A DNA stretch of 64,000 bases from Trichomonas vaginalis G3 (Eukaryota > Parabasalia > Trichomonadida > Trichomonadidae): the NCBI RefSeq assembly GCF_026262505.1, contig NC_067206.1, forward strand, positions 30,953,896 to 31,017,895, in the 5' to 3' direction. Every line of letters starts with the position of its first letter. The first letter of the stretch is position 1. Positions 1 through 11,242 of this stretch are shown in pieces. The position numbers were made by a program, and so were the translations under genes. A model generated the notes under the pieces. It was given only the letters and a program-made list of their open reading frames with translations. It had not been told where the DNA came from and ran no database searches.

Positions 1-1319
1 AAGGAAATCAGCTCTGGAGACTCGTAACTCATTTTTACAATGATATTTATGTTCTTTATGAAGGTTCTGAGTACATTTTCAAACACAAAATTGTAGTTTA
101 TCGTTGAATTTAATAAAAATGAAATTGATGAGAAATTTTTTTCATCTAAGATGATATTTGTGCCATATCTGACCAATTTACCTATGTTGTCATCTCTTTT
201 ATCAGTTTGGAACACTACAGGATGAAATATAAAATCTAATAAACATTTTTTCGTTTTTCTGAGGGTGTAAAGTAGTAAAGCGTAAATTTCCCAAAAATTT
301 CCTTTATCGGCTGCTTCCTCGAGCTTTCCAAACAATGTTGAAGTGAAGATATTTAAAAGATACGCGTTTGTACTCAAAATTGCATGAGCAAACATCTTGA
401 AGTTTTCTCTTATGTCTGGACTGATGATTTTTGATGTAGAAATTTGTTGTTTTACGAATTCTGAATTCAAATCAAATTTTATTTTTGAAAAAGTGTCTGT
501 TTTTATTGGTTCGTAGTTGACTGCGTGGTTTTGTGTCGAAATAGTTGGTTCTGTCAATGTATTTTTGCTGTATTCGACGTAAAAAGAAAAATCCGAATTT
601 ATTACTTTCAAAAACAGTTTTTGAACAAATTCTTTGATGATTTCACCTGATTTATTTTGGTTTAGATATGGATTTATCAGACAAAACAGAGAAATTGCTT
701 CTTTTCGCAGATTAAACAACATTTTTTTGATTGAATTAACGAGAACCAGTGCTTCTTCTGATGTAATCTCATTGTTCATCACGTATCTGATCGCAAAATC
801 AAGTAAAGTACTCTTTTCATACAAAGATATATAAGCAGGAAGCAGAGGAAATGATTGTTTCGTTGGCAATTGCTCAATATTGTAATATTCTTGCAAAAAT
901 ATTTCGAATTGTTGGATGTTTTTGTGTTCTTCTTGATAAAAATAAAAAGAAAAAAGATATAAAACGATTTTCTTAATGATATCATGTGTTGAAAATGCAA
1001 TCAATGATTTTAAAAAGATAAGTAAAGATTCTGTTTTTTCTTTATTATCTTCTAGTTCTTTCCAGTAAAGAAATGAATACAATAAATATGAAATGCAGAA
1101 GTCTATATCTGTTTGATTTGTATTTTTATGAACTATGAGTATTACTAAGTCATTGTTCTGGAAGTTAAAGTGAGATTCGTTAGTATCAGATTTCGGAAAT
1201 GGATTATTTGAAAAAAAATCCTTTAATTCTGGATCAAGAGGTGATTTTTCAATCTGTTTAAGCTTGGCTATGACTTCGGGTGTTGGATCAGAAGAAATAT
1301 CTCTGAGCAAATCATCCAT
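1..1319 (-). CDS. N-terminal part of a large unrecognised protein (runs off the left edge)
   Basis: An uninterrupted minus-strand reading frame runs from an ATG at 1319 to the left edge, about 439 codons, with no stop. The protein starts MDDLLRDISSDPTPEV and is rich in Leu, Ile, Phe, Asn and Lys, with the alpha-helical look of large trichomonad scaffold proteins. No domain, signal peptide or membrane segment is recognisable in this part. A TCATTTT Initiator-like motif (1339-1345, minus strand) lies about 20 nt upstream of the ATG and supports the start. It is not similar to the N-terminus of the BEACH protein at 18025. The function is unknown. Confidence 0.75.
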   Translation of the reverse strand, partial: MDDLLRDISSDPTPEVIAKLKQIEKSPLDPELKDFFSNNPFPKSDTNESHFNFQNNDLVILIVHKNTNQTDIDFCISYLLYSFLYWKELEDNKEKTESLLIFLKSLIAFSTHDIIKKIVLYLFSFYFYQEEHKNIQQFEIFLQEYYNIEQLPTKQSFPLLPAYISLYEKSTLLDFAIRYVMNNEITSEEALVLVNSIKKMLFNLRKEAISLFCLINPYLNQNKSGEIIKEFVQKLFLKVINSDFSFYVEYSKNTLTEPTISTQNHAVNYEPIKTDTFSKIKFDLNSEFVKQQISTSKIISPDIRENFKMFAHAILSTNAYLLNIFTSTLFGKLEEAADKGNFWEIYALLLYTLRKTKKCLLDFIFHPVVFQTDKRDDNIGKLVRYGTNIILDEKNFSSISFLLNSTINYNFVFENVLRTFIKNINIIVKMSYESPELIS

Positions 1320-1338
1320 TCAGTGGCCAATCAGATTT

Positions 1339-1345
1339 AAAATGA
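1339..1345 (-). promoter_or_regulatory. Initiator-like motif TCATTTT
   Basis: TCATTTT on the minus strand about 20 nt upstream of the ATG at 1319. It matches the trichomonad Inr (TCA followed by pyrimidine and T/A), which normally lies within tens of bases of the start codon. Confidence 0.5.
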
Positions 1346-2026
1346 TTTAAAGAAAATTAATTAATATACTACAAATGAGAAATTTATTTGGTTCGTGTTG
1401 ATTGAATGTCGACTTTTAAAATGAAAATATGAAATGATTTATATAAATATATTAGATTTTCATTATTTTGGCATCTAGAACAAGAGGGCAAACTTCATGG
1501 TTCTTTAACCCAATATGATTTTTTGTTAATAAGAAACGAATATAAAAATTAATTGAAAGAATTTTTAGGGTGAACTTACGCCCATCCGATATTTATATCA
1601 AATTTCTTTCAATTGGCATGGTGTGCCATAGAAAATCAACTTTGAGCATCAGAATTGAAGGTTGTGCCATACAGGGATAAGTGCTTTATGTGAATATCAG
1701 TTTCATTTTCAAAATTAATATTGTTAATTGAAAACATTGAATCAAAGTTAATATTAATAAGACTTGCATGCTATTTGATGTTACATTTACCTTATCAAGT
1801 ATTTCATAGTTATTAATTCTATGAAGATATTGTTATAACAATAAATATATAAATAGTTGTGACACTTTTTACGGGCTTATAAATAAGCCCGAAAAAGTAT
1901 CAAGCAACTATTAATATATATATACTCACTTTTTAATCGTCGTCCTTCCTCTCAAAAAGTGACTAATATATTTTGAATATATATATAGTTATTTATTTTA
2001 AATAGATATTTTTAGTTATTATAAAA
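1346..2026. other. Intergenic region between two minus-strand genes
   Basis: No plausible gene. AT-rich sequence holding short hairpins at 1854-1909 and 1931-1965, which lie just beyond the 3' end of the ankyrin gene. Nothing else is recognised. Confidence 0.5.
1854..1909. repeat. Imperfect palindrome downstream of the ankyrin gene
   Basis: The core CGGGCTTA / TAAGCCCG (1872-1879 and 1884-1891) has a 4-nt loop, extended by TTTTT/AAAAA and AGTTG/CAACT stems. It could form a cruciform or an RNA hairpin. A second stem, TCACTTTTT / AAAAAGTGA, follows at about 1931-1965. The role is unknown: 3'-end signal or a small foldback element are both possible. Confidence 0.45.
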
Positions 2027-4612
2027 TTATAGAGAATTTAAGTAGTCACGTGTTGCATCTTTAGCAACTGAGAGGGCGGTTTTACCCTTATTATTTGTTG
2101 CATCTTTATTAGCGCCATTTTGAATAAGATACTTGACGACCTCGAGTTTTCCTTCCTTTGCTGCATAAATGAGTGCCGTATTTCCATTTTTAGACTTTGC
2201 TTCTTTGTCAGCCTTTGAATTATTAAGATGTTGAACAACATTAAGATGTCCATTACGTGATGCAGAAATAAGAGCCGTATATCCATTGTTGGGAATGGTT
2301 GCTTCAATATTTGCTCCGGCAGAAAGAAGAAGTTTAACAGCTTCAAGTTGACCTTCCTTTGAAGCGAAAATAAGAGCATTAATTCCAGATTTCGTCGTTG
2401 CTTCTTTATCTTCTCCAGCGTCGATAAGATATTTAACAACTTTATTATATCCCTTTCGTGATGCATAAATAAGTGGAGTCCAGCCATCGCCGCTTGATGC
2501 TTCTCTGTCATTTGCAACAGATATAATATATTTGACTATTTCAAGATGACCATTAAGCGCTGCAACTGTCAGTGGAATTTCACCATTCTTATCTTTTTGT
2601 TCTCTATTAGCACCGGAAGCGATAAGATGTTTAACATTTTTGAGGTGACCATTTCTTGATGCAATAAGCAATGGTGTGTCTCCATTATTATCCTTTACTT
2701 CTTTGTTGGCTCCAAGAGAAATAAGTAGAATTAGCGCACCCTCATTTGAGTTTCGAGTTGCACAAATTATTGGGGTATCTCCACTTTTATTCTTGACTTC
2801 TTTGTTAGCACCAAGAGAAATAAGCTGACGTATAACTTCAAGATTAGAATTACGAGATGCGCATATGAGAGGGGTATCTCCATTTTTATCTTTTGCTTCA
2901 ATATTGCATCCTTCAGAGATAAGATATTGAAGAACATCAAGATTGCATTGATGTGATGCATAAACCTGTGATTTATTACCTGATTCTTGGCAGAATGGAT
3001 GTTGAACGACAGAAAGATTATCATTTCTTGAAGCCCAAAATAGTGGAGTTTCCTCATTGTTGTTCTTTGCTTCTTTATCAGCTCCTGCAGAGATGAGAAC
3101 CTTGACAATGTCAAGGTGTCCTTGATAGGATGCCCAATGTAGTGCTGTTTCTCCATTGCTGTTCTTTGCTTTGAAATCAGCTTTAACTGAAACAAGATGT
3201 TTGACTACTTCTATATGGCCATTGCATGAAGCATACATGAGTGGTGTCCATCCATATTTATCCTTGGCTTCTTTATCAGCGACAATGGATGTAAAATATT
3301 GAACAATATTAAGATGTCCTTCATGTGATGCATAAATGAGTGGTGTCCATCCATCGTTATCTTTTTCGTTTTTGTTGGCACCAGCAGAAATAAGATGTTT
3401 CACGACCTTAATGTGGCCATTGCATGCTGCTGAAATGAGCGGAGTCCATCCTTTATTATTCTTTGCTCCCGTGTTTGCTCCAGCAGAAACAAGATATTTA
3501 ACGATGTCAAGATGGCCTTGACTTGATGCGAGGATAAGTGGAGTAGATCCATTCTCTTCTTCATCCTTTTCTTCTTTATTGCAGCCACATTCAATGAGTG
3601 ATTTAACAAGTTTGAAATTACCTCTTGCTGCAGCTTCATGAAGAATAGTTCTCTTCAAATTGTTTGTTTTTGTGCAAAGCCCAGCTTCGAAAGATTTAAC
3701 CATCATATTTTGATAACCATTATCTGCAAGTTTGTCAAGGAATATGTAGATATGCTCGAAGTCGATTGAAACCTTGTATTGTGCAATCTTTGTAGGAATG
3801 TCCAGTGGATTGAACGAGCGTGGATTTAAGGCGCGGATATCATTTTGGCTATCATCTAATACTCTAATTAAGGCTTGGCAAAGAGATACACAGATATTTT
3901 TGTCGTTATCTGCATCAATTAATTCTTTTAGATGATAAAGTGTCAGTTTGATGCAAAATTCAAAATGAATCCCTTCATACAATGGATTGAAGATATTGCT
4001 GTCTTCAGTCAAGGAAATGACGAAATTGGCTAATGAGTCCTCGTCCTTAACTGAAATGAGATCGTTGCAAATAATCTGTTGGAGAATGCTAAGTCCAAGT
4101 TTCTTGGAAATTAATTTGAGCTTATCGAGATCAATTCCATAGAAGTTTGCTGATATGAAGTTAATACACTCTTTTAACTTGTCTTCATCTGAAATATCAA
4201 AGTAAAATTCAAGCAATTCAATACAATTGTTTTTGTCAATCACCATATTATTAATGACGTGGGCTTGATATAAATCAATTAAATCTTGGATTTGCAAATT
4301 GAGACCAACACGAAATAGATCCTTCAAGACAATTTCATTGCATTCCCATGATTTCTCATTAAATTGGAAAATATCATTTAATATTGGAAGTGTTTCTGAT
4401 GATTTTAACTCTGTATTTGAATCAACACTTTGAAAAGTATTGTCACGCATGTAGTGTGAGCATATGACCTCTGAAAATGTTATTGCAAATGGTTTGCTGG
4501 ATTCGATTTCCTGCATTTGGTTGTTCACTTTAATTGTTACTTTTATCTTTTCGCTTTTTTCATATTTGTTGATCCTCTTAAGATATGGATTGTTCAGTTC
4601 GATCTTAACCAT
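2027..4612 (-). CDS. Ankyrin-repeat protein with a trichomonad-type N-terminal region
   Basis: The protein is 861 aa. Residues 1 to about 315 are an all-helical-looking region without repeats, like the conserved N-terminal part (DUF3447-like) that precedes repeats in many trichomonad ankyrin proteins. From about residue 318 to 858 there are roughly sixteen 33-residue ankyrin repeats with the pattern G.TPLI.AS..GHL.VVK.LI..GA. One repeat near residues 540-560 is degenerate (WASRNDNLSVVQHPF). Some neighbouring repeats are very alike (for example those containing NKEVKDNNGDTPL), suggesting recent internal duplication. It is probably a cytoplasmic protein-interaction scaffold; this family is very large in Trichomonas and individual functions are unknown. 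There is no signal peptide. Confidence 0.9.
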   Translation of the reverse strand: MVKIELNNPYLKRINKYEKSEKIKVTIKVNNQMQEIESSKPFAITFSEVICSHYMRDNTFQSVDSNTELKSSETLPILNDIFQFNEKSWECNEIVLKDLFRVGLNLQIQDLIDLYQAHVINNMVIDKNNCIELLEFYFDISDEDKLKECINFISANFYGIDLDKLKLISKKLGLSILQQIICNDLISVKDEDSLANFVISLTEDSNIFNPLYEGIHFEFCIKLTLYHLKELIDADNDKNICVSLCQALIRVLDDSQNDIRALNPRSFNPLDIPTKIAQYKVSIDFEHIYIFLDKLADNGYQNMMVKSFEAGLCTKTNNLKRTILHEAAARGNFKLVKSLIECGCNKEEKDEEENGSTPLILASSQGHLDIVKYLVSAGANTGAKNNKGWTPLISAACNGHIKVVKHLISAGANKNEKDNDGWTPLIYASHEGHLNIVQYFTSIVADKEAKDKYGWTPLMYASCNGHIEVVKHLVSVKADFKAKNSNGETALHWASYQGHLDIVKVLISAGADKEAKNNNEETPLFWASRNDNLSVVQHPFCQESGNKSQVYASHQCNLDVLQYLISEGCNIEAKDKNGDTPLICASRNSNLEVIRQLISLGANKEVKNKSGDTPIICATRNSNEGALILLISLGANKEVKDNNGDTPLLIASRNGHLKNVKHLIASGANREQKDKNGEIPLTVAALNGHLEIVKYIISVANDREASSGDGWTPLIYASRKGYNKVVKYLIDAGEDKEATTKSGINALIFASKEGQLEAVKLLLSAGANIEATIPNNGYTALISASRNGHLNVVQHLNNSKADKEAKSKNGNTALIYAAKEGKLEVVKYLIQNGANKDATNNKGKTALSVAKDATRDYLNSL

Positions 4613-5391
4613 TCTGAATATTGATGGAAAATTTGAAAAATTTTAAAAATTCAGATGTAATTGAAAAAAAAATTAAGTTAACTAAAATAAGAAATAAGAT
4701 ATTATAATAGCAAAAATTGCCGAATTAAATTCTTCAGAAAATTTGAGATGTGAATGGTATTTTGAATCTTCAATAAATCAAAAATAAAGCACATTTTTAG
4801 ATTTTCTCGAACATTGGATTCGTATTTTTAAAATTTAAAAAAAATTGAAACACATTTAGAATTCAAATCATTTGAAGTTATATTGAAAAATATTAAATGA
4901 ATACTTAAAAAAATTAAAGATAACTTGTCTGCTGGAAAAATTATCAAATGTTAAGATGATTTTAATGTTAGGATATTAACAAGTTCTCTAAAATGCTAAT
5001 TCATCCACTTCTAATTTGCTGGCAAATTTACAGTTTTTCAATATCGAAATAGAAGTGTGTCTGATGTTTTATTTTGTGGAATTTTCGTTTTTTTATTAAT
5101 AAATGATCTAACATTTAAATTGTATCCAGTAAAATTAATGATCAAACGTTCATTACTATCATTTCCTCTCAATTTTACTTTACAAAATTGCAAGCATTCA
5201 ATTGTTTTCGGACGATGTAATGTAATAAACAGAAATTCATCAAAAGTGACAGCTCTCAATTTTTTGACATTTGTAAATTCTAAATTGAATGAGAAAAATG
5301 AAATAATACTAAGCATAATACAATATTCTAGATTTAATTATAATTAGGAAAAAGTTAGTTTTGAGAGTACTTTTCATAGGCATATAGAATG
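4613..5391. other. Gene-poor flank left of the inverted repeat
   Basis: Very AT-rich. Overlapping ORFs of about 90 codons occur on both strands at 5038-5347 but neither resembles a known protein. Bases 5226-5251 form a perfect 26-bp inverted match with 9782-9807, just outside the large inverted-repeat arms. Confidence 0.4.
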
Positions 5392-5777
5392 AAATCTTCT
5401 GAAAAATAATATCACATAAATTCATATTATTTTCTAATATATAACTATTTTATATAAAAATCAAATTCAATGATCTTAAAAGCGAAGGATAAACCTCAAA
5501 ATTTACGAATATAATGAGTGGGAATATAATGCTTATCTATCATAAAACCATATGAAATATCAATTTTTGCTTTACGCCTAATTTTTGACGACAATTAGCA
5601 AAAAATGTTAAATGTTAACACTCAGTCCATTTGAATATGAAAAATAAAATTGACTTTGATTAAATGTTTTTATTTATCATGCAATTCTTCTTGCGACCAA
5701 AGATTTGAATAAAAGTTCAAAAAATAAGATAGCTTAAAAAATAATATACGGTAGTGTTTACTAATAGATGAATAGTA
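5392..5777 (+). repeat. Left arm of large inverted repeat
   Basis: 386 bp, reverse-complementary to 9266-9651. Similarity ends abruptly at AAATCTTCTG on the outside and AATAGTA on the inside. Confidence 0.85.
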
Positions 5778-7885
5778 AGGAAGTCAATTTGGAAAATTGT
5801 TTTCACTTTAGGAGAATATAATTTTCCATTTGGAAAATTTAAAAAGTGAGACGCGCAGGATTCGAACTTTTTAAAAGTTGATTTAAATAAATTTTAGTGT
5901 GGAATATAAGGATAATATCATATTTAAAATAAGAATATACTAGTTTAAGTGGTATTAATTTTTTTCGATAAATTTGAGAGTATGTACGTTTAGGGCATGA
6001 AAAGTGTCAATTCGCTCAGCGAAAGCTGAGCTAGCTTCGTTCTCGAAAGAATAAGGAAGGAGTGAAGGAGAATGATACAGAAGTTGACACATTCATATCA
6101 TTTCAACAAATTTTGATCAAATTGAAATTCAATAAAATTCAATTCAATTCATATCCTTCAGTCAGTACATTGATATCCTTCTGCATCACAATGATAACTC
6201 GGGCATCAATAGTTCTACAACTAACTCAGAAAAAACAAGATTATTACTTCCTGCTTACAGCTTTTAAAAAGTTTCGATGATAAAAATCACTCTACTCTCG
6301 TTTATCGACATATGGTGATAGTAGGTAAACATATTCTTATCGATATTAATAAAAATATTTGTACGAAAATCTTATCCAATTAGAGAGTTATTCATAAAGT
6401 ATATGATAATTATAATTACTTTATCTTTGTTTTATCTTTGAATAAACAATTTAATTTAATTTAATTTGCATAATTTTTTTTAGTTGAAAAACAGGAAACT
6501 TATTTGAGTTTGTATTATTTTTATCGTTCAATTCATTGTATCAGTGAGTGATCCAGATATTTAAGATATTTAGAAAAAAAATTATTAATTTGATTAACAA
6601 ATTTTAATCAAAATAGCAAAAATCTATTTGATAGCTGTAAACAAACAATAATTTTTATTTCAAGCAAAATCACTTATTTTCATCTAAACGTATAAAATTG
6701 TCAATTTTATGAAAATAAATTGAAAATCTCATGAAATGTAAAGGAGAGTAATATTTTTCAATTTTCTTTTTTTCTTTGTCTCAAATATTTTCTGTTGGGA
6801 ATTTTCTTGTTATCAAAAAATAATTTTAATATTTGTTTATTTCATTACATACAATAAAATTTTAAAAACTCTATTTCTTCTCAAGAAAATTTTTTCCTTC
6901 ATATGAAGAAACATTTTGTTCTCCATTTGATACTGAGTCTAAATCTCGATTTTTGAATTTTCTTCTTTCCAAATTTCTTTTTTCCAAATTAGAAGTTTAA
7001 TTCAAATTTTCAATAGTTTATATATTTTCTCAAACCGTCTCAGATTTTCTCACTTTTTAGGGATTTTCTCTCAAAATATACAAAAATAGTAATATCAATA
7101 CATGTGTCTAATATACTTTAAAACCATCGTGACAAAATTCAAAAACGAAGAGTTCTTCTCTCCAAATTTTTTTCAAAATCAAAAAAATGAGATAAAAAAG
7201 TACGTTTGGAAAATTCATTTTTAACATTTTAGGAATTTTCTCACTTTTCTTCCAAATTAGTGATGCGAAAAATTCCCAAACATATGGGGTTTCTCATATC
7301 CCGTCCCCTATCGTTTCCCCAATTCAATTTTTTTTGGAATTTTATTTTTTTTCCCGCCCATTTGAATTAAAAATGGGCGATTTTCGTTAATGTGATTGAA
7401 ATATCATAAAATTAATACGTATTTTAGCTAATAATTCTATTTTTATACAATATTCTCTCATTAAATCAACATTTTTTTCTAATTTTAATTTTTAATTTTT
7501 AATTTCTTCATAATTTTAGCGATTTATGCTCATTATTAGCAAATAAATAATATATATAATATACTTATTTCATTTTATTCAGATAGGTCTTTGGGATTGG
7601 GATACCTTGTCCAAATTCAGAGGAAGTTTGAGAGGTTGGGATGGGGTAGCCCATATTCAATTATCCCAAGTGTACTCCACGAATTTAAAATTATATTATA
7701 TTATTGATGACATATCTAAATTTATAGATAAAAATTTCAATGCGTACACAATTTTTTTTGAGAAAATTCTTTTTTTTTACTTATTTTCATTCATAAAAGC
7801 TCACGTGAACTTAATTAACAACTGAGACATTTCCTATGAAATCATTTAATGCCGTCAAAATAGACATGTCTAAGCTGTTTTGAGT

Positions 7886-7932
7886 GACTTTCGCTCGATG
7901 TCTGATGCAATATCAGACATCGAGCGAAAGTC
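7886..7932. repeat. Perfect 21-bp-arm palindrome
   Basis: Arms 7886-7906 and 7912-7932 are perfectly complementary with a 5-nt loop. The right arm carries CGAGCGAAAGTC, which recurs at about 8033 and 8141 in degenerate direct repeats. Confidence 0.85.
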
Positions 7933-8189
7933 TCTCATATTGGCAACACATCCATACGATCAATACTATAGCTACGAATTACAAGCCTGTTTGGGCAATT
8001 TTTGGCCGAGTTCTGATTTTTCATTAGATCTCGAGCGAAAGTCTCTCAAATTGGCTGCCAGTTCATAAGAGTGAAACTCTAGCTACGAATTAGAAGCTTG
8101 CTTGAGAGACTCTCGCTCGCGTTGGGATCTGCATCAGAACTCGAGCGAAAGCCTCTCAAAGTGGTAAGACCTGCTCATTGTTGAGCAGG

Positions 8190-8930
8190 AGCTGCGTAAT
8201 GTGTTCGAGCAGAGTGAGGCTCTTCTAAGATCTTCCTTGTGATTGGAAGAAATTAGAAGAGTCTCACTCTACTATTTTGTAATTGTATGCCCTGGCCTTT
8301 GAGTGACCAGGGCTGCGTAATGTGTTCGAGTAGAGTGAGGCTCTTCTAGATCTTCCTTGTGATTGGAAGAAATTAGAAGAGTCTCACTCTACTATTTTGT
8401 AATTGTATGCCCTGGCCTTTGAGTGACCAGGGCTGCGTAATGTGTTCGAGCAGAGTGAGGCTCTTCTAAGATCTTCCTTGTGATTGGAAGAAATTAGAAG
8501 AGTCTCACTCTACTATTTTGTAATTGTATGCCCTGGCCTTTGAGTGACCAGGGCTGCGTAATGTGTTCGAGCAGAGTGAGGCTCTTCTAAGATCTTCCTT
8601 GTGATTGGAAGAAATTAGAAGAGTCTCACTCTACTATTTTGTAATTGTATGCCCTGGCCTTTGAGTGACCAGGGCTGCGTAATGTGTTCGAGTAGAGTGA
8701 GGCTCTTCTAAGATCTTCCTTGTGATTGGAAGAAATTAGAAGAGTCTCACTCTACTATTTTGTAATTGTATGCCCTGGCCTTTGAGTGACCAGGGCTGCG
8801 TAATGTGTTCGAGCAGAGTGAGGCTCTTCTAAGATCTTCCTTGTGATTGGAAGAAATTAGAAGAGTCTCACTCTACTATTTTGTAATTGTATGCCCCGGC
8901 CTTTGAGTGACCAGGGCTGCGTAATGAATT
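8190..8930. repeat. 121-bp tandem array, each unit a hairpin
   Basis: AATTGTATGC recurs at 8281, 8401, 8522, 8643, 8764 and 8885, giving a period of 120-121 bp with only point differences between units. Each unit holds a long imperfect inverted repeat (GAGTGAGGCTCTTCTA pairing with TAGAAGAGTCTCACTC) around CTTCCTTGTGATTGGAAG, plus a small CCTGG/CCAGG hairpin. It is not coding. High homogeneity suggests recent amplification or unequal exchange. Confidence 0.9.
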
Positions 8931-9265
8931 CGAGTAGGATTGTACAATAGCTCGGCAAACGCCGAGCAAATTGATATAAACGTACATCCCACAAAAAATG
9001 GATTGTCAAAATTTATCCCAAATTTTACAAAACCGCAGCGGTTATGACATCCCAGGGCTAAAAAAATTCGGAAACTCGCATCTCTATTCCAAATTAACAT
9101 CCTTATGAATAGTATATAAATTCTATTAAAATGGATTTGATCCAAAAAAATATATAAAATTTGATCATAAATAAAATCGTTTTAAATTACTTCTTCATTT
9201 AAATGATAACAATTATTTTTGGTTTTATATTTTTTTGGATCAAATCCATTTTAATAGAATTTATA

Positions 9266-9651
9266 TACTATTCATCTATTAGTAAACACTACCGTATATT
9301 ATTTTTTAAGCTATCTTATTTTTTGAACTTTTATTCAAATCTTTGGTCGCAAGAAGAATTGCATGATAAATAAAAACATTTAATCAAAGTCAATTTTATT
9401 TTTCATATTCAAATGGACTGAGTGTTAACATTTAACATTTTTTGCTAATTGTCGTCAAAAATTAGGCGTAAAGCAAAAATTGATATTTCATATGGTTTTA
9501 TGATAGATAAGCATTATATTCCCACTCATTATATTCGTAAATTTTGAGGTTTATCCTTCGCTTTTAAGATCATTGAATTTGATTTTTATATAAAATAGTT
9601 ATATATTAGAAAATAATATGAGTTTATGTGATATTATTTTTCAGAAGATTT
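9266..9651 (-). repeat. Right arm of large inverted repeat
   Basis: Reverse complement of 5392-5777. It ends about 200 bp upstream of the open part of the truncated pseudogene at 9858. Confidence 0.85.
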
Positions 9652-9857
9652 TGTGTTCTTCTTCAAAATTTTATTTTTTTATTCAAAAGAATCTTTACAA
9701 AATATACATTTACTTTAATTAATATTTAAAAACGTGCTCTATCAAAAGTTCCAAAAATTCAATATTTTAGCTTTTCTGAGGTGTCACTTTTGATGAATTT
9801 CTGTTTACAACAGTAAATTTTAATAAAAACATTATAATGCATCTATTTTTTTTCTAA

Positions 9858-10874
9858 AATTTTGACAATTTTTTCACAAAATTTATTTCCGGATCCTGGG
9901 AAGTCATCTTCCCAGGATCGACCTGTGATGAAGAATACAATAACGAGAAATCCGAGTTTTCAAGAGATACGAACTTAAAGTACTTCATTTCAAGTTGTTT
10001 TTTTCAAGGGTTAAGTCCAAATGGCGCAATTCGAATTAATACTACAAGTGATTATACTAAAGCATATGCTAAAGCGAATAAGTTCGATTCATGTTCCTCT
10101 GAATCTCAAGATGGAGGTTCTCTCTACTTTAACGACAAAGGCGAATTTGTTCAAGCAAAAAATTCATACATCAACTCAACAGCCAGGGGTGGCCTGGCAT
10201 TTATAGCATGTGTTTCATTGCAACCTAATTACAAAAATCATGCTAATGAAACTACAGTTTACAACTGCGGAAGTTCAGAACAAGACTGCAGATGTTTAAC
10301 TACCATGGTGTATGGTTTTTGTATCATGAATAAATGCAACATTACACAAAATAGAGTTGCAAAAGATGTTGGAGGTTATTTAGTTGGAGATATTACCTCT
10401 GATTCATACATCACTTGTGTCAATGTTGTTGAAAACAATCAATCATCAGGTAATTTTAATATCCACACAACTCGTTATGATTATTCATCAATATTTAAAG
10501 TTACTTCATGTAATTATTTAAGAAATAAAAGTCCAAATGAAGGTTATCTGATTACTTCTTATTCTAATGTTTTCATGAATTATTGTTGTATTCGTCAAAA
10601 TGAAATTAAATACATTTTTAAGGCATCTCCAACAATAACATTTGAAAACTCAACTACAGATAGCATGAACTCAACATTTACACCACCAACATTTAAGAAC
10701 ACAGATATTCCATTTGAAATTTCGTGTCCATTATTAAACTCCATTCCAACCAAATTTAAATTTAAAATCAACCAAAAAGAAAATGATGAAGAAAATAATA
10801 ATTTCATTAAGATCTATTTTAAAATAATCTTGAAATTAAAATATTTAATTTCTCTTCCATCTTCAATTTTATAA
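9858..10874 (+). pseudogene. 5'-truncated surface-protein-like gene fragment
   Basis: The frame is open from 9858 to the stop at 10874, about 338 codons, but the first 110 or so codons have no ATG, so the 5' end is missing. The product is rich in Ser, Asn, Cys and Tyr and contains short strand-like units such as NGAIRINTTSDY and GGSLYFND. This resembles the right-handed beta-helix type adhesin-like proteins common in trichomonads. The C-terminus is basic then hydrophobic (KIILKLKYLISLPSSIL), a possible membrane tail. The 12-bp-arm palindrome at 9892-9919 lies inside the frame. Loss of the 5' end coincides with the adjacent inverted-repeat region. The family assignment is tentative. Confidence 0.55.
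9892..9919. repeat. Perfect short hairpin
   Basis: GATCCTGGGAAG and its exact complement CTTCCCAGGATC are separated by 4 nt. It lies inside the reading frame of the truncated gene. Confidence 0.8.
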
Positions 10875-11242
10875 ACTATAGAATTCTACGGTAATTACTA
10901 CATCTGACATTTTTGGTTTACATATCTGCACTCATTTAGACATTTGAATATTCTCCCATTTTCATTGAGAATAGGACATGTAAAACCTCTGAAATTTAAT
11001 GTTTTCAATTTTCTGTCTAAATTATCTCATATTTCGATTTACGAGTAATTTGGGGCTTAAAAAGTATATAAAATTGAAATTATCTTGATAATGATTATTT
11101 TTTCGTTAATGCCGATCAACATTTAAATCAAAAAAAAAATAAATAATCGTAGTTTTTTCAAAAAGAAAAGAGATAATATCATGTTGGTGTAAGTAAAAAA
11201 TATCCATTTATAAAAAAAATACAAACATAATTTTAATAAAAT
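10875..11242. other. Intergenic region, convergent genes
   Basis: AT-rich spacer between the plus-strand pseudogene and the minus-strand BEACH gene. Nothing recognised. Confidence 0.5.

Larger units (their letters stand above)
5392..9651. mobile_element. Foldback-like region bounded by 386-bp inverted repeats
   Basis: Bases 5392-5777 are the reverse complement of 9266-9651 with almost no mismatches (one seen, near the outer end). The 3.5 kb between them has no convincing gene; ORFs at 6062, 7607, 7880 and 8876 are short and have no recognisable content. It contains palindromes (7886-7932), degenerate repeats carrying CGAGCGAAAG (7922, 8033, 8141) and the 121-bp array at 8190-8930. The inner edge of the right arm carries a second smaller inverted pair (about 9106-9155 with 9225-9273). 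No transposase is visible, so it may be a non-autonomous element or a duplicated, inverted host segment. No clear target duplication was found. Confidence 0.55.

Noticed and set aside
5840-5880. tRNA-like TTCGAATCCTGCGC on the minus strand
   Set aside because: Only a T-loop-like string; no paired TPsiC stem, D-arm, anticodon arm or acceptor stem nearby.
8170-8930. CRISPR-like array
   Set aside because: Direct contiguous tandem repeats without spacers, in a eukaryotic context.
10021-10206. Plus-strand ORF of 61 codons
   Set aside because: The in-phase, protein-like frame here is the one running from 9858 to 10874; this ORF is its shadow.
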